From NCBI RefSeq assembly GCF_000213255.1, contig NC_015520.1, forward strand, positions 1,074,001 to 1,138,000: a DNA stretch of 64,000 nucleotides. The letters run 5' to 3'. The stretch comes from Mahella australiensis 50-1 BON (GTDB lineage: Bacteria; Bacillota; Clostridia; Mahellales; Mahellaceae). The position numbers were made by a program, and so were the translations under genes. Positions 36,193 through 44,713 of this stretch are shown here, one piece after another; positions within the stretch are counted from its first letter, which is position 1; every line of letters starts with the position of its first letter. A model generated the notes under the pieces. It was not told the origin of the DNA. It saw nothing but the letters and a program-made list of their open reading frames with translations, and searched no databases.

Positions 36193-36492
36193 ATGAATTG
36201 GAAATTGTTTCTTATAGCCTTTGGCATGTTGTTTTTGGCTGAAATGGGTGACAAAACACAATTAGCTGTATTTACGCTGGTGACACAGCATAAACAGCCT
36301 CTGCCCATATTTCTCGGCGCCTCTGCAGCGCTAGTAGTGGTGACCCTTATAGGAGCGCTGTTTGGAGACGTTGTGGCAAAATATGTACCTCAAGCCGTTT
36401 TGCAACTTATTGCCGGTGGCTTATTTGTAGCTATAGGTATATTCGTGTTATGGGGAGCGGTTCCGGAATTCATAAGAACATATCTGCATTGA
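36193..36492 (+). CDS. Half-size GDT1/TMEM165 (UPF0016) family transporter, probable Mn2+ exporter
   Basis: The 99-residue membrane protein has three predicted helices and one copy of the family motif E-x-G-D-K-T (LAEMGDKTQLA near residue 16). Full-length GDT1 proteins have two inverted copies of this unit; this one has only one and would need to form dimers. The manganese riboswitch directly upstream supports a role in Mn2+ efflux. ATG 36193 has AAAGGGTGA 6 bases upstream. Confidence 0.9.
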   Translation: MNWKLFLIAFGMLFLAEMGDKTQLAVFTLVTQHKQPLPIFLGASAALVVVTLIGALFGDVVAKYVPQAVLQLIAGGLFVAIGIFVLWGAVPEFIRTYLH

Positions 36493-36502
36493 AAAATTGT
36501 TC

Positions 36503-36576
36503 TTGCTAACCGCAGTATAAGGTGCTACAATAGAATATATAGTATAGTATATTATATAATATACTATATATAGTAT
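36503..36576 (+). promoter_or_regulatory. nrdD promoter with tandem NrdR-like boxes
   Basis: TTGCTA (36503-36508), 17-bp spacer and TACAAT (36526-36531) form the promoter. A full NrdR-box core CTATATATAG lies at 36564-36573 within the palindrome ATACTATATATAGTAT; a second core GAATATATAG with one mismatch lies at 36533-36542. The two are 31 bp apart, matching the three-turn spacing known for NrdR tandem boxes. A separate 26-bp perfect palindrome, 36543-36568, bridges them. NrdR represses ribonucleotide reductase genes when dATP is high. Confidence 0.7.
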
Positions 36577-36598
36577 GTATATGCTGGAGGTTGGACTT

Positions 36599-38686
36599 AT
36601 GATAACATCTATGATAACATCTATAAAAAAGCGCGATGGCCGTATCGTGGAATTTCAACGCAGTAAGATAGAGGATGCTATATTCAAGGCTGCACAAGCG
36701 GTGGGCGGTAGCGATCGCAGTATAGCGGTACGCCTTACCGATAAAGTAGTGGATATGCTGCTTCAAAGATTTGACGGCGGCATGCCTTCGGTGGAAGATG
36801 TCCAGGATATAGTAGAAAAAGTCCTTATAGAAGAGGGTTATGCCAGAACGGCCAAAGCCTATATATTGTACCGCAAGCAGCATCAAGATATACGTGAGAT
36901 AAAGAAAGCGTTGCTTGATGTGGAAGATTTGGTGGACCAATATATAGGCAAAATGGATTGGCGTATCAATGAGAACAGCAATATGGGCTATTCGCTCCAA
37001 GGATTAAATAACCATATATCCACTACTGTGACATCGTCCTATTGGCTTAACAAAATCTATCCGGTGGAGGTGCGCAATGCCCATGTCAATGGTGATTTGC
37101 ACATACATGACCTCGGCTTGCTCTCAGCCTACTGTTGTGGCTGGGATCTTAAAGATTTATTAATAAGCGGTTTTACTGGTGTGGATGGAAAAGTAGCTAG
37201 CCGTCCGGCCAAGCATTTCAGGACGGCTTTAGGTCAGATAGTAAACTTTTTCTACACATTGCAGGGAGAGGCAGCCGGTGCTCAGGCATTCTCCAGCTTT
37301 GATACGTATTTAGCGCCGTTCGTACGTTATGACGGATTAAGTTATAACGAAGTAAAACAGGCGCTGCAAGAATTTATATTTAATATAAATGTTCCTACGC
37401 GTGTCGGATTTCAGACGCCGTTCACCAATATTACGATGGACCTAGTAGTGCCTAGTATATTGGCCGATGAACCCGTTATAATCGGCGGCAAGCTGATGGA
37501 TAAAACATACAGAGAATTCCAGTGTGAAATGGATATGATAAACGCCGCTTTTGCTGAGGTTATGATGGAAGGCGATGCCAGTGGTCGCATATTTACATTC
37601 CCCATACCTACATATAATATTACCAAGGAATTTGACTGGGATAGTCCAGTAGTGGGAAAAATTATGGAAATGACAGCTAAGTATGGCCTTCCGTATTTCA
37701 GTAATTTCGTGAACAGCGATATGAAACCCGAGGACGTAAGAAGTATGTGTTGTCGTTTGCGCCTTAATAATCGTGTGTTACAAAAACGCGGCGGTGGTTT
37801 GTTCGGCGCTAATCCACTCACCGGTTCCATCGGTGTGGTTACGATAAACATGCCGCGCATAGGCTATATTTCCAAAAACGAAGACGAATTCATGGGCAGA
37901 TTGGGCCGTATGATGGATATAGCTAAGACTAGTCTTGATATAAAACGCGAAGTGCTCGAAAAGATGACAGAAGAAGGCCTTTATCCATATGCACGTTTCT
38001 ATTTGAGGGATGTATATGAAAGGTTTGGGTCATATTGGCAGAATCATTTTAATACAATAGGACTGATCGGGATGAATGAGGCGCTTCTCAATTTTATGGG
38101 TTGTGACATAACTTCGGAAGATGGCCGTCAATTCGCTTTGAAGGTATTGGATTTCATGAGCGAAAGAATGGAAGAATATCAACAGCAAACCGATATACTA
38201 TACAATCTGGAAGCTTCGCCTGCTGAGGGTACATCCTATCGTCTGGCTAAAAAGGATAAAGCATTATATCCGGATATAATAACATGCGGCGACAAGGAAC
38301 CGTACTATACAAATTCAACTCAGTTGCCGGTTGACTTCACCGATGACATATTCACCGCTTTGGATCTCCAGGAAGAATTGCAGTGCAAGTACACGGGCGG
38401 TACGGTATTGCACGGTTTTATAGGTGAAAGCATAAGCGATGTGGATTCGTGCAAAGCTCTAGTAAAGAAGATAGCTTATAATTACCGGATACCGTATTAT
38501 ACGATAACGCCGACATTTTCGATATGCCCTGACCATGGATATGTGTCGGGCGAGCACTTCACGTGCCCGCATTGCGGCGGAGAGTGCGAGGTATACAGCC
38601 GAGTGGTGGGTTACTACAGGCCGGTGCAATGCTGGAACAAGGGTAAACGCCAGGAATTCTCTGACCGCAAGGAATTTGTGGTATGA
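36599..38686 (+). CDS. nrdD: Anaerobic (class III) ribonucleoside-triphosphate reductase
   Basis: NrdD reduces ribonucleotides under anaerobiosis using a glycyl radical. The 695-residue protein has an N-terminal ATP cone (about 1-95; KKRDGRIVEFQRSKIEDA), the large barrel domain, a C-terminal zinc site (CPDHGY ... CPHCGGEC) and the glycyl radical residue G671 in RVVGYYRP. ATG 36599 is chosen because GGAGG (36586-36590) is 8 bases upstream; the ATG at 36575 would overlap it. The stop overlaps nrdG by four bases. Confidence 0.96.
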   Translation: MITSMITSIKKRDGRIVEFQRSKIEDAIFKAAQAVGGSDRSIAVRLTDKVVDMLLQRFDGGMPSVEDVQDIVEKVLIEEGYARTAKAYILYRKQHQDIREIKKALLDVEDLVDQYIGKMDWRINENSNMGYSLQGLNNHISTTVTSSYWLNKIYPVEVRNAHVNGDLHIHDLGLLSAYCCGWDLKDLLISGFTGVDGKVASRPAKHFRTALGQIVNFFYTLQGEAAGAQAFSSFDTYLAPFVRYDGLSYNEVKQALQEFIFNINVPTRVGFQTPFTNITMDLVVPSILADEPVIIGGKLMDKTYREFQCEMDMINAAFAEVMMEGDASGRIFTFPIPTYNITKEFDWDSPVVGKIMEMTAKYGLPYFSNFVNSDMKPEDVRSMCCRLRLNNRVLQKRGGGLFGANPLTGSIGVVTINMPRIGYISKNEDEFMGRLGRMMDIAKTSLDIKREVLEKMTEEGLYPYARFYLRDVYERFGSYWQNHFNTIGLIGMNEALLNFMGCDITSEDGRQFALKVLDFMSERMEEYQQQTDILYNLEASPAEGTSYRLAKKDKALYPDIITCGDKEPYYTNSTQLPVDFTDDIFTALDLQEELQCKYTGGTVLHGFIGESISDVDSCKALVKKIAYNYRIPYYTITPTFSICPDHGYVSGEHFTCPHCGGECEVYSRVVGYYRPVQCWNKGKRQEFSDRKEFVV

Positions 38687-39369
38687 TATACGACCTCATG
38701 CCGGTAACATTAGCCGATTACCCGGGAAAAGTAGCTGCTACTGTATTTGTAAGCGGCTGCAATTTTCGATGCCCATATTGCCATAACAGCTCGCTTATAA
38801 AAGTGCAACCACCTCTTAGGGCAGTCAATGATATTTTAGCCTATTTAAGTCATCGCCGTCATTTGCTGGATGGCATATGTATTACTGGGGGTGAGCCGAC
38901 GCTGTGGGACAGTCTGGAGGGATTTGTAGTTTCTGTTAAAGATGAAGGGCTTGCAGTAAAGCTGGATACAAACGGTTCCAGGCCAGACGTATTGGCTGAC
39001 TTGTTGAACAAAGGGTTTTTAGACTATATAGCCATGGACATAAAAGCGCCTTTGACCAAATATGGTGACTTTGTGGTGCGACAGGAGGATATATTCAATG
39101 TAAAAAGAAGCATCAATATAATTATGGAATCCGGTATAGAATATGAATTCCGCACCACTGTTAATCAAAACCTTATGGGCATGGAGGATTTTGTCGATAT
39201 AGCAAATTGCATAGCTGGAGCGCATAAGTATGTGCTCCAGCCATACAAGTATAGCGATGGCGTGCTCAACGAACATATCTGCGGTACTAAGCCGTGCGAT
39301 CCGGGTTTTTTAAAGCGGATTAAAGCTGATATAATCGATCTTTTGCCATCGATTGTTATAAGAGGGTAA
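38683..39369 (+). CDS. nrdG: Anaerobic ribonucleotide reductase activating protein
   Basis: This radical SAM enzyme generates the glycyl radical of NrdD. The 228-residue protein has C26-x3-C30-x2-C33 (GCNFRCPYCHN), the glycine-rich TGGEPTL and the DTNGS motif. It is translationally coupled to nrdD by an ATGA overlap. Of the two activase sizes known, this is the longer type with TIM-barrel C-terminal half, as in many Clostridia. Confidence 0.94.
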   Translation: MIYDLMPVTLADYPGKVAATVFVSGCNFRCPYCHNSSLIKVQPPLRAVNDILAYLSHRRHLLDGICITGGEPTLWDSLEGFVVSVKDEGLAVKLDTNGSRPDVLADLLNKGFLDYIAMDIKAPLTKYGDFVVRQEDIFNVKRSINIIMESGIEYEFRTTVNQNLMGMEDFVDIANCIAGAHKYVLQPYKYSDGVLNEHICGTKPCDPGFLKRIKADIIDLLPSIVIRG

Positions 39370-39397
39370 ATATTACGGAAGTCTTAGCAAAAGACCT

Positions 39398-40450
39398 TCA
39401 GAATGCGGTGGATACCCCGGCCGATTCGAAGGTGGCCATTTCGGCCTGTATGTGCGTGACAGCATCTATAATATGGAAAGCGAGCGCTGCACCTGTGCCT
39501 TCGCCCAGCCTCATCCTCATGTGGAGCATGGGATGCAATCCTAGCATATCCAACATTATGCTATGACCCGGTTCTTCGGATACATGGGAAGCTATCATGT
39601 ATTGTACGGCTTTTGGCTCTAATTTACCGGCTATTAAAGCGGCGGCTGTGGATATGAAACCATCTATGACCACGGGCACTTTATGGGCAGCAGCGGCGAG
39701 AATAGTACCTGTTAGCCCGGCTATTTCCAATCCCCCGACTTTGTGTAACACATCTATGGGGTCAGCAGGGTCAGGTTTATTTATATCTATGGCTTTTTGT
39801 ATCGCGATCTCCTTTGCCGATAGCCCACAAGGGCTTATACCAGTGCCGCGGCCTATAAGTTGGCGTAAAGGTAGATTGGAGAAAGCAGCTAATATGGCGC
39901 TGCTAGCGGTAGTATTGCCTATGCCCATCTCTCCTGTAGCCAATAACGTCGAGCCATTAGATATCTGAGCAGTGGCCACAGATATACCACCTTCTATAGC
40001 GGCTATGGCCTCATTGCGGCTCATGGCCGGGCCTTTAGCCATATTGTCGGTACCGTATTTTATCTTTTTTACTATAAGATTTGGATGGCTTATATCAGTA
40101 GCTATCCCGATATCGCAGCATGCTATATCAGCTCCGGCATGTCGTGCTAGCACATTTATGGCAGCGCCGCCGTTTAAGAAATTCATCACCATTTGTGGTG
40201 TGACCTCTTGCGGAAAAGCGCTGACGCCTTCTTCTACAACGCCGTGGTCGGCAGCCATTATGATTACGGTTTTTTTGCCGATTTTGGGTATGGCTTGACC
40301 GGTGATACCGGCCAATTGTTTTATTATATCTTCTAATATTCCGAGACTGCCGGGCGGCTTGGTAAGCGAATCCAGCCTTTGCTGGGCATGGGCTACGGCA
40401 TCCTCGTTTATTGAAGATATAGAGGATAAGGTGTTTTGCAATAGTGTCAT
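39398..40450 (-). CDS. cobT: Nicotinate-nucleotide:dimethylbenzimidazole phosphoribosyltransferase (CobT)
   Basis: CobT activates the lower ligand base of cobalamin as an alpha-ribazole phosphate. The 350-residue protein shows DSLTKPPGSLG near the start, MAADHGVVEEGVSAFPQEVT, GEMGIGNTT and the C-terminal LRLGEGTGAALA with the catalytic Glu. AAAGGAGCC lies upstream of the ATG. It is on the minus strand, convergent with nrdG, and is led by a cobalamin riboswitch and terminator. Confidence 0.96.
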   Translation of the reverse strand: MTLLQNTLSSISSINEDAVAHAQQRLDSLTKPPGSLGILEDIIKQLAGITGQAIPKIGKKTVIIMAADHGVVEEGVSAFPQEVTPQMVMNFLNGGAAINVLARHAGADIACCDIGIATDISHPNLIVKKIKYGTDNMAKGPAMSRNEAIAAIEGGISVATAQISNGSTLLATGEMGIGNTTASSAILAAFSNLPLRQLIGRGTGISPCGLSAKEIAIQKAIDINKPDPADPIDVLHKVGGLEIAGLTGTILAAAAHKVPVVIDGFISTAAALIAGKLEPKAVQYMIASHVSEEPGHSIMLDMLGLHPMLHMRMRLGEGTGAALAFHIIDAVTHIQAEMATFESAGVSTAF

Positions 40451-40479
40451 AAAAAGGCTCCTTTCATTTCTATAAGTTT

Positions 40480-40527
40480 ATAAAATAAAAAGTTCTTGAA
40501 CGCAGATCGACTGCATTCAAGAACTTT
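40480..40527 (-). terminator. Terminator under cobalamin riboswitch control
   Basis: On the minus strand a 17-bp stem AAAGTTCTTGAATGCAG / CTGCGTTCAAGAACTTT (one G-T pair) is followed by TTATTTTAT. It lies between the riboswitch and cobT, so ligand binding can stop transcription before the gene. Confidence 0.85.
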
Positions 40528-40544
40528 ACCATCATCCCTGTGCT

Positions 40545-40712
40545 TTATCATAAACAGGCAGGTCTTCTGGCTCGCGGATCATCGCATTTCTCGCCTTCCC
40601 AGCACTATAGCCAGTGGCATTGTGAGAAACATTCCCCGCATACAGCGGCGGGACCGCCCGAGAATTACACACGGTTCCCTATTATCTCCTTTCGGAGCAC
40701 CTGCTTATGCTA
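40545..40712 (-). ncRNA. Cobalamin (B12) riboswitch
   Basis: Reading the minus strand, the leader has GCAGGTGCTCCGAAAGGAG at the 5' end, the core GGGAACCGTG, a GCCACTGG segment with GGGAAGGCG, and the B12 box GAGCCAGAAGACCTGCCTG at the 3' end (40552-40574). The CAGG / CCTG P1 arms close the structure. Together with the terminator downstream this predicts repression of cobT when adenosylcobalamin is plentiful. Confidence 0.93.
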
Positions 40713-40805
40713 GTTATTTTATGTTTCCAGTATACCAATTTGCTTATAATATGTCAATGAATTATTTGTTCTTTTCCACAGCGTGAGGCTCATTTTGTGA
40801 CTGTT

Positions 40806-41317
40806 CAGGTATCTCACAGGCTTGGTAACTGATTAGCCTCTGGCTCATGTGTTTCGGATATCGGTGAAACTAAAGCATTGCATTGGTATATGTCCTCTGT
40901 AGTCTGAAGAATGTTTCTTGTACGCTTAGCTGCTCGCTCCACTCGAACAGGCTAACGGCCGCAATTCGCATCCGTGCTCAGGCGGCCTGCATCCGGCCTC
41001 CGTGCCTTCGGCCACGCCTGTTCTTCGTTCCGCTTGCAGAGCGTACAGCGAAACGTTCTAAGGCCTGCTCCAGACATATACCAATGCTTCTGCTATTTCT
41101 GCCCGATTATTCGTAGAGGGCTTAAACATATATGCTGAGCGGGCTTTTGAAGCGTAGGACCACAGCAATCTTTGATTGCGTAGTGGTCCAGCTTCACAGC
41201 CGTAGCGAGGCATATATGTTTAAGCCGTGTCCTACACTTCGCTAAGTTTCACCAGATATCCTCCACAAAATCGCCTTGAGGCTAATCGGTACCTTCGCCC
41301 ACGTGCAACGGTACCTG
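40806..41317. repeat. 512-bp multi-branched palindromic element, possible structured RNA or non-autonomous mobile element
   Basis: This gene-free stretch is a set of nested inverted repeats. Outer stem: CAGGTA (40806-40811) with TACCTG (41312-41317), GGTAACTGATTAGCCTC (40824-40840) with GAGGCTAATC-GGTACC (41278-41293), and GGATATC-GGTGAAACT (40856-40871) with its near-copy at 41242-41261. Inside are two arms. Arm 1: 40880-40894 with 41073-41087 (15 bp perfect), 40909-40926 with 41040-41058, 40944-40952 with 41016-41023. Arm 2: 41119-41135 with 41210-41226 (17 bp perfect), GGACCAC (41157-41163) with GTGGTCC (41183-41189), and a GCAATC / GATTGC tip. Compensating mismatches are scarce but present. 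I recognise no known RNA family. The rest of 41318-41549 shows only a TATAAT at 41343. Confidence 0.75.
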
Positions 41318-41549
41318 AATAATCACCTCATTTTTTTGCGTGTATAATAGCTTTTGCAGCGGCCGGGACGATCGCTAAGGATGTTGACCGATATGTTGAT
41401 TAGAGTTGTTGAAACCATAATTTCACAGCAACCATTCAAAATTTTGCGATTATGAGTGATAAAATGCCGAATTTGTATCTTCCCATTGACGATAGAATTA
41501 AAGCTGTTATCATCAATAGTATACAAATATCGTTGAGGGGAGAATTTTT

Positions 41550-42425
41550 ATGGATGATAATAAGATGAATGCGCCTGACGAGATAGCCGCTCATGTATCA
41601 CAAACATCGGTACAGAAAGCTGAGAGGGATGCTATTAAAACGTTTGTATTAGCTGTACTGGCCGGCGTTTTTATAGCACTCGCGGCTCAGGCGTCTAACA
41701 TGGCCATTCATACCATAACCAATTATGGCTTGAGCAAAGTTGTAGGCGGAGCGGTATTCTCCGCAGGTCTTATTATGGTGTTGCTGGCAGGGGCAGAGCT
41801 CTTTACGGGCAATAACCTTATGATAATTGGTGTACTGGATAAAAGAATTACGATGGGGCAGATGCTGCGCAACTGGATTATAGTATATATTGGCAACTTT
41901 GTAGGTGCTGTATTGATTGCTCTCCTTATAAACCACAGCAATCTTTTGAATTCCAGTAACGGTGCACTGGGGGGATTGACGGTTAAAATAGCCGTGTCCA
42001 AAGTAAATCTATCATTTGAGCAAGCCTTCATACTTGGAATCCTTTGCAATTGGTTGGTCTGTATAGCGGTATGGATGTCTTACGGGGCAAAAGATGCGAT
42101 CGGTAAAGTAGCCGTTATATTCTTTCCCATATGGATTTTTGTGTTATCAGGTTTTGAGCACAGTGTGGCCAATATGTATTATATACCTGCCGGCATATTG
42201 GCCAAAAGCGATGATGCTTTCGTTCAGGCCAGCCATGTATCTTTGGATATGATAAATAAACTCAACTGGGGTTCGTTTATCATAAACAATTTACTACCAG
42301 TGACGTTGGGCAATATTGTTGGTGGAAGTTTGCTTGTAGGTATGATATACTGGTTTATATATAGTTACAAAAGAAATAATGGAGTTGTAAAAAGAGAAAA
42401 AGCAAGAAAGGGAATGAGCGCTTAA
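41550..42425 (+). CDS. Formate/nitrite transporter (FocA/NirC family)
   Basis: The 291-residue protein has six predicted membrane helices and the FNT-family segments AGVFIALAA near 38, LLAGAELFTGNNLM near 85 and GFEHSVANMYYIP near 205, which line the pore. FNT channels move formate, nitrite or hydrosulfide. Proximity to one-carbon genes favours formate. The ATG follows GAGGGGAG. PocR/AraC regulator gene follows in 19 bases and may be co-transcribed. Confidence 0.9.
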   Translation: MDDNKMNAPDEIAAHVSQTSVQKAERDAIKTFVLAVLAGVFIALAAQASNMAIHTITNYGLSKVVGGAVFSAGLIMVLLAGAELFTGNNLMIIGVLDKRITMGQMLRNWIIVYIGNFVGAVLIALLINHSNLLNSSNGALGGLTVKIAVSKVNLSFEQAFILGILCNWLVCIAVWMSYGAKDAIGKVAVIFFPIWIFVLSGFEHSVANMYYIPAGILAKSDDAFVQASHVSLDMINKLNWGSFIINNLLPVTLGNIVGGSLLVGMIYWFIYSYKRNNGVVKREKARKGMSA

Positions 42426-42444
42426 CAAAGGAGGTTAGCTCGCT

Positions 42445-43749
42445 GTGGATACGTCAAAGGATGTAAGCATATTCGATGTGGTGGAACCGGATATGTTGAA
42501 GGACTTGTTGAATTCATTTGTGCTGGCTACTGGATTAGGAGCTATATTCATCGATCCTTCTGGGCAAAATTCCATAGTACCCAATGGGTATGATGAGGTA
42601 TGCCCGTTTTGTAAGACGGTGCGTTCTTGCCCTATGGGTATAGAACGTTGCAAAGAATCTATGGTAAAAGGCGGAGAATTAGCTTCAAAGCTCGGTGAGC
42701 CGTATATATTTCGCTGTCATGCCGGCCTTATAGAGTTTTCGGCACCTATAATGTTCGAGGATATATACTTGGGCAGCATATCATGTGGGCCAGCGCTTAT
42801 GTGGAATTGGGACGAAATTGCCATAAATGAGATCCAGGAAGCTACTAAGGACCTTCCTGTGAATAAGGAATCATTATTGGTGGCCAGCAGCAAAATAAAA
42901 ATTCTGACCAGCAAAAGCGTACAAGCGTCGGCCGAGATGCTATTCGTAATGGCCAGCTATATAGCTGAGCGTGGCATAACGGAACTTCAACAGCGTAAAG
43001 AATTGAGCGAACAGCAAGCAAAGCTTGCCGAAGCTATTTTTGAGATGAAACGCGCGCAGGAGACGATAAGGTTGTTGGAGTCCAGAACGGAAGAAAACTG
43101 CTATCCTGTTGATAAGGAACGCGAATTAATAGGAAAGGTGCGCATAGGGGATAAAACTGGCGCAAAGAAGATTTTAAACGAAATATTGGGAGCCATATTT
43201 TTCCAAAATGCTGGGAATCTTGAAATTATGAAAGCGCGGCTGATGGAATTGGTAGTGCTTTTATCCAGAGCAGCGGTAGAAGGTGGAGGCAGTCTGGATA
43301 AGCTGTTGGGGTTAAATTACAGCTTTATTTCCGAGCTGTCCGCTATAAATAAATTTGAAGATTTATGCCGGTGGATAGTGAAGGTGCTGGATGCGTTTCT
43401 CGATTCGGTATACGAAACCAAAAATATCAAAAATGCCAAAATACTCAGTGAAGCCATGAATTATATACGCCGCAATTATAATAATGATCTATCGCTGGAA
43501 AAAGTAGCTCAAAGTATCTATATAAGCCCGTATTATTTAAGCCATTTGTTCAAAGAGGAACTTAATATCACGTTTGTGGAATATCTCACAATGGTAAGGG
43601 TGGAAGAAGCAAAAAAACTCTTGTCTAATCCATCGATGTCGATATTAGCCATAGCCTCTGAAGTCGGGTACGAAGATGCCAGCTATTTCAGCAAGGTATT
43701 TAAAAAGACTACCGGTCTTTCACCCAATCAATACAGGAATGTATGCTGA
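42445..43749 (+). CDS. PocR-domain AraC-family transcriptional regulator
   Basis: The 434-residue regulator has an N-terminal PocR sensory domain with cysteines (CPFCKTVRSCPMGIERC near 51-67, CHAG near 91, SCGP near 112), a short coiled region (about 180-215), and a C-terminal AraC double helix-turn-helix (about 335-434; SLEKVAQSIYISPYYLSHLF, IASEVGYEDASYFSKVF). PocR domains occur in propanediol and methyl-transfer regulators and may sense small one-carbon or diol ligands. It is best placed to control the corrinoid genes that follow. GTG start with AAAGGAGG upstream. Confidence 0.9.
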   Translation: MDTSKDVSIFDVVEPDMLKDLLNSFVLATGLGAIFIDPSGQNSIVPNGYDEVCPFCKTVRSCPMGIERCKESMVKGGELASKLGEPYIFRCHAGLIEFSAPIMFEDIYLGSISCGPALMWNWDEIAINEIQEATKDLPVNKESLLVASSKIKILTSKSVQASAEMLFVMASYIAERGITELQQRKELSEQQAKLAEAIFEMKRAQETIRLLESRTEENCYPVDKERELIGKVRIGDKTGAKKILNEILGAIFFQNAGNLEIMKARLMELVVLLSRAAVEGGGSLDKLLGLNYSFISELSAINKFEDLCRWIVKVLDAFLDSVYETKNIKNAKILSEAMNYIRRNYNNDLSLEKVAQSIYISPYYLSHLFKEELNITFVEYLTMVRVEEAKKLLSNPSMSILAIASEVGYEDASYFSKVFKKTTGLSPNQYRNVC

Positions 43750-43874
43750 TAAGCCAGAGCAAGATTATACCCGATTTGGCAAGAATGATAAAGACATAGC
43801 GGCATAATGCTGTTATAATATAAGTGAATTATGTCCGATGAAGATGTTTACACACTGGGGAGAGGAGTATATGC

Positions 43875-44675
43875 ATGATAATTATAGGTGAAAAGATAAA
43901 TACCAGTATCAAGGCTATACGGCCGGCAGTAGAGAATCAAGACGCCGGTGTTATACAGGAGGTGGCTTTGAAACAGGTAGAAGCTGGTGCGCATTATATA
44001 GATGTGAATTGCGGCACGTTTCCGACCAAAGAACCAGAATTATTGCAGTGGTTGGTAGAAACAGTGCAGCAGGTAACCGATAAGCCATTATGTATAGACA
44101 GTCCGAACCCGAATGCTTTAAAGAAGGCCCTGGCCGCCAATAAAAACGGTAAACCATTGGTTAATTCCATAACCGCCGAAAAGGAGCGCTATGATGCTAT
44201 ATTGCCGTTGATAGTAGAGTATGACACCTCTGTAGTGGCATTATGCATGGACGATAGCGGTATGCCCGAAACGGCTGATGAAAGGCTTGCCATAGCCGAA
44301 CGCCTGGTTGAAAGCCTCAATAAAGAGGGTATTAAATTGGAGGATATCTATTTCGATCCTATGGTAAGGCCTGTGGGGACAGGTTCACATTATGGCGTAG
44401 TAGCATTGGATACCATATCGAGGATTATGAAAGAATTCCCCGGCGTGCACACTACATGTGGCTTGAGCAATATATCGTTCGGTTTGCCCGGACGCAAGCT
44501 TATAAATCAGGCTTTTTTAATACTGGCTATAGGAGCAGGATTGGACAGCGCCATACTGGATCCGTTGGATAAAAGGATTATGTCATTTGTATACGCTGCA
44601 GAGTTGTTGAAAGATAAGGACCCGTATTGTTTGAATTATATCACCGCTTTCCGCGAGGGGCGGTTGGATATATAA
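43875..44675 (+). CDS. Methyltetrahydrofolate:corrinoid methyltransferase (AcsE/MtgA-like)
   Basis: The 266-residue pterin-binding TIM barrel has the family N terminus IIIGEKINTSIKAI, AGAHYIDVNCG near 35, CIDSPNPNAL near 75, the pterin loop VNSITAEK and DPMVRPVGTG. Such enzymes move a methyl group between tetrahydrofolate and a corrinoid protein. The corrinoid protein is encoded next. In MtgA-type systems it accepts methyl from a demethylated substrate; in acetogens it feeds the CO-dehydrogenase path. Neither partner is in this window. Confidence 0.9.
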   Translation: MIIIGEKINTSIKAIRPAVENQDAGVIQEVALKQVEAGAHYIDVNCGTFPTKEPELLQWLVETVQQVTDKPLCIDSPNPNALKKALAANKNGKPLVNSITAEKERYDAILPLIVEYDTSVVALCMDDSGMPETADERLAIAERLVESLNKEGIKLEDIYFDPMVRPVGTGSHYGVVALDTISRIMKEFPGVHTTCGLSNISFGLPGRKLINQAFLILAIGAGLDSAILDPLDKRIMSFVYAAELLKDKDPYCLNYITAFREGRLDI

Positions 44676-44713
44676 AATTTTAAAAGAAATAATTTATGAG
44701 GAGGAATATATCG

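Noticed and set aside
39370-39400. Small GTCTT / AAGAC hairpin between nrdG and cobT as a bidirectional terminator
   Set aside because: Stem is only five pairs with poor flanking T runs; too weak to list as a feature.
40496-40786. Open frame across the cobT leader on the plus strand
   Set aside because: It covers the cobalamin riboswitch and terminator in antisense and has no coding signs.
40883-41116. 77-codon open frame within the branched palindromic element
   Set aside because: Composition follows the palindromic arms; Cys/Arg-rich product without ribosome-binding site or motif.
40806-41317. Interpretation of the branched repeats as a CRISPR array
   Set aside because: Repeats are nested inverted pairs, not regularly spaced direct repeats with unique spacers, and no cas genes are near.
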